A stretch of DNA of 47,527 nt from Frankiales bacterium (lineage in GTDB: Bacteria; Actinomycetota; Actinomycetes; JAFAQI01): contig JAICXJ010000023.1 of assembly GCA_025980465.1 (NCBI GenBank), forward strand, positions 1 to 47,527, in the 5' to 3' direction. Every line of letters begins with the position of its first letter. Within the stretch, counting starts at the first letter, position 1. This document shows positions 31,587-40,321 of this stretch, piece by piece. Both the position numbers and the translations under genes were made by a program. A model generated the notes under the pieces. The model was given only the letters and a program-made list of their open reading frames with translations, had not been told where the DNA came from and made no database searches.

Positions 31587-31955
31587 TTACCTCTTGCGGG
31601 CGGTGGTCTTCTTCGCAACCCGCTTGCGAGCTGGTGCGCGCTTCGCGGTCTTCTTTGCTGCCGTCTTGCGAGCTGGTGCGCGCTTCGCGGTCTTCTTGGC
31701 CGCGCTCTTCTTTGCGGTCTTGCGGGCTGGTGCGCGCTTCGCGGTCTTCTTGGCCGCGCTCTTCTTTGCGGTCTTGCGGGCTGGTGCGCGCTTCGCGGTC
31801 TTCTTGGCCGTGCTCTTGCGCGCGGTTGTCTTCTTCGCCGCGGTCTTGCGCGCCGGCGCCCGCTTCGCAGTCTTCTTCGCTGCGGTCTTGCGCGCCGTCG
31901 TCTTCTTTGCTGTCGACTTACGTGCGGTTGACTTCTTCGCCGCTGCTCGTGCCAC
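31587..31955 (-). CDS. Histone H1-like Lys/Ala repeat protein
   Basis: 122 residues from GTG 31955 (AGGGGG just upstream). The whole sequence is Lys/Ala/Arg/Thr/Pro: repeats of AKKTAKRAPARKTAKKSA alternate with AKKTTARKST. There is no folded domain; it is a free-standing version of the PAKKA-type basic tails seen in mycobacterial HU and bacterial H1-like proteins. It should bind DNA non-specifically and compact it. Expression level cannot be judged from the sequence. The recoded frames on the other strand are shadows. Translation is supported by a plausible promoter upstream at 32001-32029. Confidence 0.88.
   Translation of the reverse strand: MARAAAKKSTARKSTAKKTTARKTAAKKTAKRAPARKTAAKKTTARKSTAKKTAKRAPARKTAKKSAAKKTAKRAPARKTAKKSAAKKTAKRAPARKTAAKKTAKRAPARKRVAKKTTARKR
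31678..31785 (-). repeat. Exact 54-bp tandem duplication inside the H1-like gene
   Basis: Two identical 54-bp units (31678-31731 and 31732-31785) sit head to tail, with a third diverging copy beginning at 31786 and a partial earlier one before 31678. Each encodes the same 18 residues. Exact identity at the DNA level points to recent unequal exchange, so copy number may vary between strains. Confidence 0.85.
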
Positions 31956-32000
31956 GTGAGCCCCCTAGCTCGGTGATTGAGGACTGTGCTGAGTGCAACT

Positions 32001-32029
32001 CTTACACCGAATTCGCCGCTATTCCACAA
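32001..32029 (-). promoter_or_regulatory. Putative promoter of the H1-like gene
   Basis: On the minus strand TTGTGG (32029..32024) and TGTAAG (32006..32001) are separated by 17 bases, a reasonable match to a SigA-type promoter. The start point would fall near 31994, leaving a leader of about 39 bases that includes AGGGGG before the GTG at 31955. The surrounding 224-base intergenic region (31956-32179) is AT-richer than its neighbours and shows no other clear element. Confidence 0.35.
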
Positions 32030-32179
32030 CGTCGGCATTGAATGCATGCGCGTGTCGCGACGACATGTTGTGACGCAATCGTCGGTCAAACACTCGATGT
32101 TGCTGATCGACGTCGCAAAACACTAGGAGTTACAACGAGTTTTTGGTAGGAGGAGAACTGACCTGAACGCCTAACAGCG

Positions 32180-33091
32180 TTACAAGACGTTGCCGATCAC
32201 ACCTCTGCCGAGAAGCGGATTCGATGGTGTCGGACGCGGGCTCGGCGATGTTGTTGTGTGTTTCGGTGGCGATGTCGTCTTGTGATGTTGCGGTGTCGTT
32301 GACGGCGTAACGTGCGGCTTCGTCGAGGTTGCAGCAGGCTTTGGTGTCGTCTTCTTATGCGGATGCAGCGCACCGACGACAGGCGGTGTCGACTTGTCCA
32401 GCAGCTTCACGATCTCGCGCGAAGCCGCAAGTGCAAGAGAGGCACCTGGTGCCTTGTTGGTCTCGAGGACGCGTTGCTCGACGGACAACAGGCGCTTGAC
32501 GACACTGAGCTGAACTGGATCGTTCGATGACGAATTGATGATCTGTGCGAGCTGTTGGTGAAGGTCGTTCGCGACAGCGATCACCTCAGCCGCGCCGCCA
32601 TGGTCCTCGACGACGTGCTCTAGCCGGCGCAACGTCGAGTGGGCAGCAATAGGAAGTGTCGAGTGCGTCGGTTGTGGTGCGGCCACGGCTGCCACGTGGG
32701 TTGCGGCGGCATGGTGGTGGTGGCTGACTGGCGTGCTGCCGCTGCTGATCGCCGCCGCGGCCGTCATTGCGAGCCCGCCGATCAGCGGCACCGCCGGCAG
32801 CGCCAGCAGGGCCCGCGAGCGGGCTCGGCGGCGCGGCACCGGGCGTTCGTCGTTCTCGAGCCGGGCGATCGCGGCGGAACGGAAGGCCGCTAGCTCGGCG
32901 AGGTCGCCGGCGACGATGTCGCGTGCGACCTCCGGCCGATCGTGATCGAGTGCCCCGGCCGCCGCCGACAGGTCCGCCGTGAGCTTGAGCCGGGCGCCTC
33001 GGAGCTCGTCGAGGATCTCTTTGACCTTGGGATCGAGCGGCTCGGTGTGGACAGCAGGCGGCGCGCCACCTGGCTGCCGTGTCCTGCCCAC
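32180..33091 (-). CDS. Membrane-anchored protein with Thr/Pro-rich tail
   Basis: 303 residues from GTG 33091, preceded by GGGAG seven bases away. Residues 20-90 are helical and cytosolic (PLDPKVKEILDELRGARLKL...). One membrane helix (about 95-120: SRALLALPAVPLIGGLAMTAAAAISSG) is followed by a His/Thr-rich linker, a helical region with VANDLHQQLAQIIN, and a tail of about 60 residues rich in Thr, Pro, Lys and His (TTTSPSPRPTPS) typical of wall-spanning regions. A membrane anti-sigma-like or DUF5667-type layout is possible but not shown. It is divergent from npdG; the frame's extension to 33307 overlaps that gene's start. Confidence 0.65.
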   Translation of the reverse strand: MGRTRQPGGAPPAVHTEPLDPKVKEILDELRGARLKLTADLSAAAGALDHDRPEVARDIVAGDLAELAAFRSAAIARLENDERPVPRRRARSRALLALPAVPLIGGLAMTAAAAISSGSTPVSHHHHAAATHVAAVAAPQPTHSTLPIAAHSTLRRLEHVVEDHGGAAEVIAVANDLHQQLAQIINSSSNDPVQLSVVKRLLSVEQRVLETNKAPGASLALAASREIVKLLDKSTPPVVGALHPHKKTTPKPAATSTKPHVTPSTTPQHHKTTSPPKHTTTSPSPRPTPSNPLLGRGVIGNVL

Positions 33092-33300
33092 CGCGACTCC
33101 CAGCTCGACGTGCCGCGCTTCCCCCGACCGGGCGGCCACGGGCTGCCCACCGCTGGCGGAAGGTTTCGCCACCGGACCGGGGTGTTCCTGCTGCCCTATC
33201 TTCCCCGGAAAGTGGCGTTCGTCACTTATCTGCGAGGCGACAGCGGCCGCGGGTTCGCCGGCTGCAAGGATCTTGTCAGGTTTTCGAAGTGGAGGATCTC

Positions 33301-33987
33301 GTGACAACGACGCCGAGTACGGCGCTGGAGTCGCTGTCGCTGGCCTTCTTGGGTGGCACCGGCGATCAGGGCAAGGGCCTCGCCAGGCGCTTTGCGATCG
33401 CGGGCCACCGGGTGATTCTCGGCTCGCGGCAGGCCGAGCGGGCCGCCCAGGCCGCCGCCGAGCTGGCCTCCACAGTGCCCGACGGGTCGCTTGTGACGGG
33501 AGTGACGAACGAGGAAGCCGCGGCGGGGGCTGACGTCATTGTCATCGCGGTGCCCTGGGAAGGCCACGAGACCCTCGTCAGGGCGTTGGCGCCTGCGCTG
33601 ACCGGGAAGATCGTCATCGACTGCGTCAACCCGATGGGCTTCGACAAGCAGGGCGCGTTCGCGTTGCCGGTCGATGAGGGCAGCGCGGCCCAGCAGGCCG
33701 CTGCGCTGCTTCCGGACAGCACGGTGGTCGCCGCCTTCCACCACATCAGCGCCGTACTTCTCCTCGACGAAACGGTGCCGCAGATCGCCACCGACGTCCT
33801 GGTCCTCGGTGACGAGCGCGAGGCAACCGATCTGGTGCAGGCGCTGGTCGACCGGATCGCCGGAATGCGTGGCATCTACGGTGGCCGGCTACGCAACGCC
33901 GGCCAGGTCGAGGCGCTGACCGCCAACCTGGTCTCCATCAACCGCCGGTACAAGGCGCATGCCGGACTGCGGGTGACTGACGTCTAG
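33301..33987 (+). CDS. npdG: F420:NADP+ oxidoreductase
   Basis: 228 residues from GTG 33301, with GGAGG at 33291-33295. The Rossmann motif LAFLGGTGDQGKGLARRFAIAGHRVILGSR, the VPWEGHETLV segment, VIDCVNPMGFDKQG and VVAAFHHISAVLL are characteristic of the NpdG/Fno family. It moves hydride between reduced F420 and NADP+ in the cytosol, so the organism is expected to make cofactor F420. The frame reaching back to 33079 is antisense to the gene at 32180. A metal-receptor-like gene follows directly, overlapping or abutting the stop. Confidence 0.93.
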   Translation: MTTTPSTALESLSLAFLGGTGDQGKGLARRFAIAGHRVILGSRQAERAAQAAAELASTVPDGSLVTGVTNEEAAAGADVIVIAVPWEGHETLVRALAPALTGKIVIDCVNPMGFDKQGAFALPVDEGSAAQQAAALLPDSTVVAAFHHISAVLLLDETVPQIATDVLVLGDEREATDLVQALVDRIAGMRGIYGGRLRNAGQVEALTANLVSINRRYKAHAGLRVTDV

Positions 33988-34054
33988 GGAGGCTTTCGAC
34001 GACCTCGCCACGCCGGTCGAGCTCCCTGACCAGGTACGCCGCGTCGTCAGTCTG

Positions 34055-34774
34055 GTGCCGTCGCTGACCGAGTCGATCGAGGTGACGGCGAGCGGCCTTG
34101 TGGTCGGTGCGACCGACTGGTGCACCCACCCGGCCGGCCTCGCCGTACCGCGGGTGGGTGGCACGAAGAACCCTCGTTCGGACGACATCGCGGATCTGTC
34201 CCCGGACGTGGTCATCGCGAACGAGGAAGAGAACCGCGCGGTCGACATCGCCGCGTTGCGGGAGCGAGGCCTGCCGGTGTGGGTGACGGCGCCGCGAACC
34301 CTGCCCGGCGCCCTGGAGTCACTCGATCGGATGCTGACGGTGTGCTGTCGGCTCGACCGGCCGTCCTGGCTCGAGGCGGCGGCCGCGGAGTGGTCCGGTC
34401 CTTCGAGCGGCCCGCGAATGACGGCTGTCGTGCCGATCTGGCGCCGGCCGTGGATGGTGCTCGGCGCGGACACGTTCGCGGGCGATCTGCTGTCGCGGCT
34501 CGGCATCGACAACCTGTTCGCGCGAGCAGCCGAACGCTATCCGAAGGTGGAGCTCGCCGAGATGCGGGCGCACCAGCCTGACCTCGTGGTGTTACCCGAT
34601 GAGCCGTACCCGTTCGACTGGGAGGACGGGCCAGACGCCTTCGCCGGCCTTCCGAGCAAAGTGGCGTGCGTGAGCGGCCGCCACCTCACGTGGTACGGAC
34701 CATCACTCGTCGAGGCGCGTCGGGTGCTCCGCGACGAGATTGCTCACTCGAAGGAGTGCTCGGGCGCCGGATAG
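34055..34774 (+). CDS. Helical backbone metal receptor-like protein
   Basis: At least 239 residues. It resembles periplasmic-binding (BtuF/TroA-like) domains: [57 protein letters not shown] and [13 protein letters not shown], but has no signal peptide, so it is probably cytosolic. The conserved family N-terminus continues upstream ([11 protein letters not shown]), where the frame is open to a stop at 33974-33976. The only in-frame start-like codon there is CTG 33977, overlapping the end of npdG. GTG 34055 is given as the minimal start. Its 3' end overlaps the convergent panB by 31 bases. Confidence 0.7.
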   Translation: MPSLTESIEVTASGLVVGATDWCTHPAGLAVPRVGGTKNPRSDDIADLSPDVVIANEEENRAVDIAALRERGLPVWVTAPRTLPGALESLDRMLTVCCRLDRPSWLEAAAAEWSGPSSGPRMTAVVPIWRRPWMVLGADTFAGDLLSRLGIDNLFARAAERYPKVELAEMRAHQPDLVVLPDEPYPFDWEDGPDAFAGLPSKVACVSGRHLTWYGPSLVEARRVLRDEIAHSKECSGAG

Positions 34775-35589
34775 ACGCCGTCAGCAACCTCTTGGGCGTA
34801 GCTCGACGCGGCGTTTCTGATCACCGAGCGCAGGTCGGCGTACCGCTTGACGAACCGCGGCGCCGGACCGGTGTTGAGACCGACCATGTCGGTCCACACC
34901 ATCACCTGGGCGTCGCAGTCCGGGCCGGCGCCGATCCCGATCGTCGGGATCTTCAGCTCCTTGGTGATCTGCGCCGCGACATCCGCGGGCACCATCTCCA
35001 GTACGACGGCGAACGCGCCGGCGGCTTCGAGAGCGACCGCATCGTCGATGACCTTGGCGGCTTGCTCTTCACCGCGTCCCTGGACCCGGTAGCCACCGAG
35101 GCCGTGCTCGCTCTGCGGCGTGAAACCCACATGAGCGACGACGGGCACACCAGCGTCGACGATCGCGCGCACCTGCGGCGCCATCTGCATCCCACCCTCG
35201 AGCTTGACCGCCTGGGCCCCGCCCTCCTTCATGAAGCGGATGGCGGTGTGCAGCGCCTGCTCGGGCGAGACCTGGTAAGAGCCGAAGGGCATGTCTGCGA
35301 TGACGAGCGCGTGGCTCGTCGAGCTGACGACGGCGCGTACCAGCGGCATCAGCTCGTCGACCGTGACCGGCAGCGTCGTGTCGTAACCGAAGACGTTGTT
35401 GGCGGCCGAGTCACCGACGAGCAGCGCCGGGATGCCGACCTCGTCGAAAATTGCCGCCGAGTGCATGTCGTAGGCCGTGAGCATGGCCCACTTCTCGCCA
35501 CGGTCCTTCATGGCGTGCAGGTGATGGGTACGGATCCGGCGTACTGCGGCGCGCGGGCTGCCGTAAGGCGAAATACCGCCGTCAGTCAT
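34744..35589 (-). CDS. panB: Ketopantoate hydroxymethyltransferase
   Basis: 281 residues from ATG 35589, with AGGAGGAC just upstream. PanB motifs are present: [59 protein letters not shown] and [21 protein letters not shown]. It converts alpha-ketoisovalerate and methylene-THF to ketopantoate, the first committed step of pantothenate (CoA) synthesis. The extension to 35730 is not plausible. It follows nadE on the same strand after 153 bases, so the two cofactor genes may share a transcript. In mycobacteria panB also neighbours glnA2 and glnE, as here. Confidence 0.96.
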   Translation of the reverse strand: MTDGGISPYGSPRAAVRRIRTHHLHAMKDRGEKWAMLTAYDMHSAAIFDEVGIPALLVGDSAANNVFGYDTTLPVTVDELMPLVRAVVSSTSHALVIADMPFGSYQVSPEQALHTAIRFMKEGGAQAVKLEGGMQMAPQVRAIVDAGVPVVAHVGFTPQSEHGLGGYRVQGRGEEQAAKVIDDAVALEAAGAFAVVLEMVPADVAAQITKELKIPTIGIGAGPDCDAQVMVWTDMVGLNTGPAPRFVKRYADLRSVIRNAASSYAQEVADGVYPAPEHSFE

Positions 35590-35742
35590 GGAAGTCCTCC
35601 TCGCCTCGAGGCCCATTCGGGTCCCCGGACTACCCAACAGTGTCTCACAGCCCGGTCGGCGACGGCCACCGTGAGCCGCCCGCGGTGAGAGCCACGCCGT
35701 GGTTGCAGCCGCTTGTGACTGCGACCCCAATCGGAATCCGGT

Positions 35743-37536
35743 TCAGCGCGGGAGCGGGGTGTCGCGGGCTTCGCGCCAGGCGTTGGTGATCGGCAGCCGG
35801 CGGTCGCGGCCGAAGTTCTTCGCGGTGATCTTCGGGCCGGGCGGATACTGCCGCCGCTTGTACTCGGCCGCATCGACCAGGCGGGTCACCCGATCGACGA
35901 TCTCCGCGGGGTGCCCGTCGGCGATCAGCTCGGCGCGGCCTTTGTCGTGCTCGACGTAGGCATCGATGACGGCATCGAGCTCGGTGTAGTCGGGAAGCCG
36001 GTCGGAGTCGAGCTGTCCGGGCGCCAGCTCGGCCGACGGCGGCTTGTCGATGATCTCGACCGGGACCGGCTCGGCTTCGCCCGCCGCGCGCGCGGCAGCA
36101 TTGCGCCAGCGGGCGAGCTCCCAGACCAGCGTCTTCGGCACATCCTTGATCGGTGCGAAGCCACCCGCGCTGTCGCCATACAGAGTCGAGAAGCCGGTCG
36201 CGAGCTCGCTCTTGTTGCCGGTCGTCAGCACCAGGTGACCGAGCTCGTTCGACAGCGCCATCAACGATGTACCGCGCACGCGGGCCTGCAGATTCTCCTC
36301 CGCCAGGCCGTGCAGCCCGCCCGCCCAGCCATCGTTGAAGGAGTTCTCGCCGAACGCCTTCTCGTAGGCCTCGACCATTGGTGCGATCGGCAACACAGAC
36401 CAATGCAGGTTCTGCCGCGCTGCGAGTTCTGCGGCATCGGCGACGCTGCCCTGCGACGAGTACCTGCTTGGCATCCCCACGACATGCACCCGGTCGGCAC
36501 CGATCGCATCGCGCGCGATGGTCGCGACCACCGCCGAGTCGATGCCGCCCGACAACCCGAGTACGACGGAGCCGAAGTGGTTCTTCTCGATGTAGTCACG
36601 GGTGCCGAGGACGAGAGCACCCCAGACCTCGGCGCAGTCGTCGAGCGGGCTGGCGACTGGCGCCTGGAGCGCGTCGGACGGGATGTCGAGACGGACGTCG
36701 ATGCTGACCCGGTTGACGGTGATCGTCGTCCCGTCATGTGCGTCGACCGGTCCGGCGAAGTCGGACGACGCGACCGGCAGGTCGAGGTCCGCCAGCAGCA
36801 ACTCCGGGCGGAACTGCACGGCGCGGGCGAGCAGCTCACCGCCGGCAGTCACGGCCATCGAGTCGCCGTCAAACACCAGCTCGTCCTGGCCGCCGACCAT
36901 GTTGGCGTAGAGCAGGGTTGCGTTTGCCTCTGCCGCCCGGCGCTTCACCAGGTCGAAGCGGGTGTCGTCCTTGGTGCGTTCGTACGGCGAGGCATTGGGG
37001 CACGCGATCAGGCCGACGCCGGCCTCGCGCGCGACGGTGATCGGCCCACCCTCCTGCCACAGGTCCTCGCAGACCACCATCGCGATGTCGACGCCGCCGT
37101 AGCGGACCACCGGCAACCGGTCACCCGGCACGAAGTAGCGGAACTCATCGAACACCCCGTAGTTGGGGAGGTGGTGCTTCGCATACGTCGCGACGACCCG
37201 TCCGCCGTGGATGAATGCCGCGGCGTCCTGCGGCTCGCCAGCCGGTCGCCCTACCCGCGGCGCACTCTCGGGGCAGCGGTCGAGGTAGCCGACGACGACC
37301 GCTGGGCTGTCGGCGCCGAGCGTCGCGGCGAGCTCATCGAGCGCCGCGCGCGAGGCTTCGACGAACGACTTGCGCAGCACGAGATCCTCGGCCGGATAGC
37401 CGGTCAGCACCATTTCCGGAAAAACCACGAGATGCGCGCCGCGTCGGGCGGCCTGCTTCGTGTGCTCGACGACGAGTGCGCTGTTGCCGGCCAGATCGCC
37501 AACAGTGGGATTCATCTGGGCTAGCGCGACCCGCAT
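35743..37536 (-). CDS. nadE: Glutamine-dependent NAD+ synthetase
   Basis: 597 residues. N-terminal nitrilase-fold glutaminase with the triad E41 (FPEMVLTGYPAED), K120 (YAKHHLPNYGVFDE) and C156 (VVCEDLW). The C-terminal synthetase domain has the P-loop LGLSGGIDSAVVA, TTGNKSELATGFSTLYGDSAGGF and PPSAELAPGQLDSDRLPDY. Ammonia from glutamine is channelled to make NAD+ from nicotinic acid adenine dinucleotide. Full length for the two-domain form (about 600). It is divergent from glnA2 with 78 bases between starts, so a shared control region with a nitrogen gene is possible. Confidence 0.96.
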   Translation of the reverse strand: MRVALAQMNPTVGDLAGNSALVVEHTKQAARRGAHLVVFPEMVLTGYPAEDLVLRKSFVEASRAALDELAATLGADSPAVVVGYLDRCPESAPRVGRPAGEPQDAAAFIHGGRVVATYAKHHLPNYGVFDEFRYFVPGDRLPVVRYGGVDIAMVVCEDLWQEGGPITVAREAGVGLIACPNASPYERTKDDTRFDLVKRRAAEANATLLYANMVGGQDELVFDGDSMAVTAGGELLARAVQFRPELLLADLDLPVASSDFAGPVDAHDGTTITVNRVSIDVRLDIPSDALQAPVASPLDDCAEVWGALVLGTRDYIEKNHFGSVVLGLSGGIDSAVVATIARDAIGADRVHVVGMPSRYSSQGSVADAAELAARQNLHWSVLPIAPMVEAYEKAFGENSFNDGWAGGLHGLAEENLQARVRGTSLMALSNELGHLVLTTGNKSELATGFSTLYGDSAGGFAPIKDVPKTLVWELARWRNAAARAAGEAEPVPVEIIDKPPSAELAPGQLDSDRLPDYTELDAVIDAYVEHDKGRAELIADGHPAEIVDRVTRLVDAAEYKRRQYPPGPKITAKNFGRDRRLPITNAWREARDTPLPR

Positions 37537-37614
37537 GCTCCAAGGTTACGGTCGGCGAAACCCGGATGATCGCGGTGTCATCAGGCCGTAACACGTCGGC
37601 CGTACGCTGGCTAC

Positions 37615-38955
37615 ATGGACCGGCAGCAGGAATTCGTGTTGCGGACGATCGAGGAGCGGGACATCCGCTTCGTCCGGTTGTGGTTCACCGACGTGCTCGG
37701 CTTCCTCAAGTCGGTCGCGATCGCGCCTGCCGAGCTCGAGGGCGCGTTCGCCGAAGGCATCGGCTTCGACGGCTCCGCGATCGAAGGTTTCGCGCGGGTG
37801 CACGAGTCCGACATGCTGGCTCGACCGGACCCGTCGACGTTCCAGGTTCTGCCGTGGCGTGAGGAACAGCCCGGCACCGCCCGGATGTTCTGCGACATCC
37901 TGATGCCGGACGGCTCCCCGTCGTACGTCGATCCGCGTCACGTGCTGCGTCGCGCGATGGGACGCGCGGCGGAGCTCGGCTTCACGTTCTACGTGCATCC
38001 CGAGGTCGAGTTCTTCCTGCTGCAGGGTCGGCCGACCGCTGAGAGCATGCTGCCGGCGCCGATTGACTCGGGTGGCTACTTCGACCAGACGCCGCACGAC
38101 CTCGGGCACGACTTCCGGCGGCAAGCGATCACGATGCTCGAGCGGATGGGTATCTCGGTGGAGTTCAGCCACCACGAGGTCGCGCCGGGACAGCAGGAGA
38201 TCGACCTGCGGTACGCCGACGCCCTGACGACGGCGGACAACCTCATGACGATGCGGCTTGTCGTGAAGGAGGTCGCGCTGTCGCAAGGCGTGTACGCGTC
38301 GTTCATGCCCAAGCCGTTCTCCGAGCAGCCGGGTTCAGCGATGCACACCCACCTCTCGCTGTTCGAAGGCGACCGCAACGCCTTCCATGACGGGAGCGAC
38401 CCGCTGCAGCTGTCGAAGGTCGGCCGCGCTTTTGTGGCCGGGTTGCTGCACCATGCGGCGGAGCTCACCGCGATCACAAACCAATGGGTCAACTCCTACA
38501 AGCGGCTGTGGGGTGGTGGCGAGGCACCGGCATATGTCTGTTGGGGCCGCAACAACCGATCGGCGCTGGTGCGGATCCCGATGTACAAGCCGCAGAAGGG
38601 GAACTCGACGCGGATCGAGGTCCGCTCGCCCGACTCGGCGTGCAATCCCTACCTCACGTACGCGGTCCTGCTTGCGGCCGGGCTGAAAGGCATCGAGGAG
38701 GGCTACCAGCTGCCGGATGGCGCAGAAGACGACGTCTGGGCACTGACGGATGCCGAGCGCCGCGCAATGGGGATCCCGCCACTGCCGGGTTCGTTGTCGG
38801 ATGCGATCGGGCTGATGGAACGCTCCGAGCTCATGGCGGAAACCCTCGGCGAGGCGGTGTTCGACTTCTTCCTGCGCAACAAGCGACGGGAATGGGAGGA
38901 CTACCGCAAGCAGGTCACCCCATTTGAGTTGTCGCGCTACCTCCCCGTCCTGTAG
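37615..38955 (+). CDS. glnA: Glutamine synthetase, GlnA2 type
   Basis: 446 residues. GS-I signatures: IGFDGSAIEGF, FYVHPEVEFFLL, HHEVAPGQQEIDLR, GSAMHTHLSLF (ATP site), NQWVNSYKRLWGGGEAPAYVCWGRNNRS and RIEVRSPDSACNPYL. It forms glutamine from glutamate, ammonia and ATP. The length and the C-terminus (DDVWALTDAERRAMGIPPLP instead of a NLYDLPPEE-like segment) match actinobacterial GlnA2, which lacks the adenylylated Tyr of GlnA1. Despite GlnE being close by, this enzyme is therefore not an obvious GlnE target. A class-I amidotransferase gene follows nine bases later. Confidence 0.93.
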   Translation: MDRQQEFVLRTIEERDIRFVRLWFTDVLGFLKSVAIAPAELEGAFAEGIGFDGSAIEGFARVHESDMLARPDPSTFQVLPWREEQPGTARMFCDILMPDGSPSYVDPRHVLRRAMGRAAELGFTFYVHPEVEFFLLQGRPTAESMLPAPIDSGGYFDQTPHDLGHDFRRQAITMLERMGISVEFSHHEVAPGQQEIDLRYADALTTADNLMTMRLVVKEVALSQGVYASFMPKPFSEQPGSAMHTHLSLFEGDRNAFHDGSDPLQLSKVGRAFVAGLLHHAAELTAITNQWVNSYKRLWGGGEAPAYVCWGRNNRSALVRIPMYKPQKGNSTRIEVRSPDSACNPYLTYAVLLAAGLKGIEEGYQLPDGAEDDVWALTDAERRAMGIPPLPGSLSDAIGLMERSELMAETLGEAVFDFFLRNKRREWEDYRKQVTPFELSRYLPVL

Positions 38956-38964
38956 TCAGGGACC

Positions 38965-39636
38965 ATGGCCCGCGCGCATGTGGTGCAGCACGCTGCCACC
39001 GAGGGGTTGGGTCGGCTCGCTGACTGGTGGCCGGCGATGGGTCTCGATGTCCACCCCACTCACCCCTATCTCGGCAACCGGGTGCCTCCCTCGGTCGAAG
39101 GCGATGCGCTGGTCGTGCTCGGCGGTCCGATGGGCGCGTACGACGACGACGCTGCGCCGTGGCTGCCGTCGGTGCGCGAGCTGATCATGACGGCGATCGA
39201 CGACGGCGTACCGACCCTCGGCGTCTGCCTCGGCGCGCAGCTGTTGGCGGTGGCCGCGGGCGGGAAGGTCGAGCGTGGCGGGAATGGGCCGGAGCTCGGC
39301 CTCGGCGACGTCGAGATCACGACGGCGGACGACCTGTTCGAGGCCGGCACCCTGCCGGTCGTGCAGTGGCACTACGACGCCGTGACCGAGTTGCCGTCGT
39401 CCGCCGTCGTCCTCGGGTCAACTGCGGCGTACCCGGTCCAGGCGTTTCGGATCGGCGAGGTCGCGTGGGGGATGCAGTTCCATGTCGAGGCGACCTACGA
39501 CATGGTGCGGACCTGGGCCGTGGATGAGGGGCTGGACGCTGCCGCGATCGCCGACCCGGTGCGCTTCGCCGACTCCCGGCTGGCCGAGGCCGGCGAGCGG
39601 ATAGCCCGCCGCTTCGCCGCCCTTGTTACTGGTTAG
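38965..39636 (+). CDS. Class I glutamine amidotransferase-like protein
   Basis: 223 residues. A GATase1 fold with nucleophile C88 in GVCLGAQ, and H173 and E175 in GMQFHVE, so the catalytic triad is complete. The oxyanion region is VVLGGPMGAYDD. Such free-standing GATase1 proteins (GMP-synthase-like or gamma-glutamyl hydrolase-like) may release ammonia from glutamine or cleave gamma-glutamyl compounds. It follows glnA2 by nine bases and is surely co-transcribed, so a role in glutamine metabolism is likely; the acceptor partner is unknown. Confidence 0.85.
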   Translation: MARAHVVQHAATEGLGRLADWWPAMGLDVHPTHPYLGNRVPPSVEGDALVVLGGPMGAYDDDAAPWLPSVRELIMTAIDDGVPTLGVCLGAQLLAVAAGGKVERGGNGPELGLGDVEITTADDLFEAGTLPVVQWHYDAVTELPSSAVVLGSTAAYPVQAFRIGEVAWGMQFHVEATYDMVRTWAVDEGLDAAAIADPVRFADSRLAEAGERIARRFAALVTG

Positions 39637-39713
39637 GGTGCCGTCAAAGGATCGAAATCAGCAATGAATGGGGGGTAGCTTCTCGCGGGGCTGGGTGGCG
39701 CTGGGTTGTCACC

Positions 39714-39747
39714 AAAGCCCAGCGCACGACGCGGAATAGGGCTTTTT
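39714..39747 (+). terminator. Intrinsic terminator after the glnA2 operon
   Basis: AAAGCCC (39714-39720) pairs perfectly with GGGCTTT (39739-39745), and the second arm runs into a TTTTT tract at 39743-39747. A competing hairpin GCGCTGGG (39698-39705)/CCCAGCGC (39718-39725) shares CCC with the first arm, so only one can form at a time. A third small hairpin (ATGCCTC 39749-39755 with GGGGCAT 39764-39770) could stop sixA transcripts from the other side. The convergent gap is 39637-39784. Confidence 0.55.
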
Positions 39748-39784
39748 GATGCCTCGAAACTCTGGGGCATGGGCGCGGGGAGAT

Positions 39785-40297
39785 CTACCTCCGCGGGGAT
39801 TCGAAGGCGATCAGGGTTGCGGTGCCTTTGCTGATGGCTGACCACCGGACGTCGAGCTCGAACACCGCGATCCCCATCGTCGGGTACGACGCGCCGAGCC
39901 GGCTGCGGGCGGCGCGGTCGCCATCGCCGTTGTTGAGCGCGAGGGCGGTGGAGTGCATGGCGGGGTTGTGGCCGACCAGCGCGACGGTCTCGGCTTCCGC
40001 CGGCACCGCGGCCGCGACCTCGAGCAACGCGGCCACCGTGTTGTCGTAGATCCGCGGATCGGTGATTACCACTGGCGTTGCACCGAGGGTCGAGGCGATC
40101 GCCTGCCAGGTCTGCTGAGCGCGGATCGCGTCGGACACCACGACGTGATCAGGAACGAAGCCGCGCTCGGCGAGCCAGCGCCCGCCAGCATAGGCATCGC
40201 GGCTGCCGCGCTCGGACAACTCGCGAGCGGCGTCGCTCGGCCCTGCCTGCTCCGCCTTCGCATGCCGGATCAGCAGCAATCTCCGCACGTCACTCAC
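39785..40297 (-). CDS. sixA: SixA-like phosphohistidine phosphatase
   Basis: 170 residues from GTG 40297. Histidine-phosphatase fold with LLLIRHAKAEQ (RHG-like catalytic motif) and VALVGHNPAMH as the second His. SixA in E. coli removes phosphate from the histidine of PTSNtr or phosphotransfer proteins; here the substrate is unknown. The upstream part of the frame (to 41302) is antisense to glnE and not real. It is divergent from glnE with about 25 bases between starts, an arrangement giving a shared regulatory region, and sits within the nitrogen cluster. Confidence 0.88.
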   Translation of the reverse strand: MSDVRRLLLIRHAKAEQAGPSDAARELSERGSRDAYAGGRWLAERGFVPDHVVVSDAIRAQQTWQAIASTLGATPVVITDPRIYDNTVAALLEVAAAVPAEAETVALVGHNPAMHSTALALNNGDGDRAARSRLGASYPTMGIAVFELDVRWSAISKGTATLIAFESPRR

Positions 40298-40321
40298 AGT
40301 GACATTGTCCGTACCACTAGC

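Noticed and set aside
32129-32185. Two GTTACAA boxes as an operator pair
   Set aside because: They are 50 bases apart, one lies in the stop region of the gene ending at 32180, and no known regulator fits.
37545-37561. GTTAC...GAAAC resembling a GlnR nitrogen-regulator half-site between nadE and glnA2
   Set aside because: The spacer is seven bases instead of six and no second properly spaced half-site follows, so it is weaker than real GlnR boxes.
39953-40321. Upstream extension of glnE
   Set aside because: It is antisense to sixA and has no GlnE homology.
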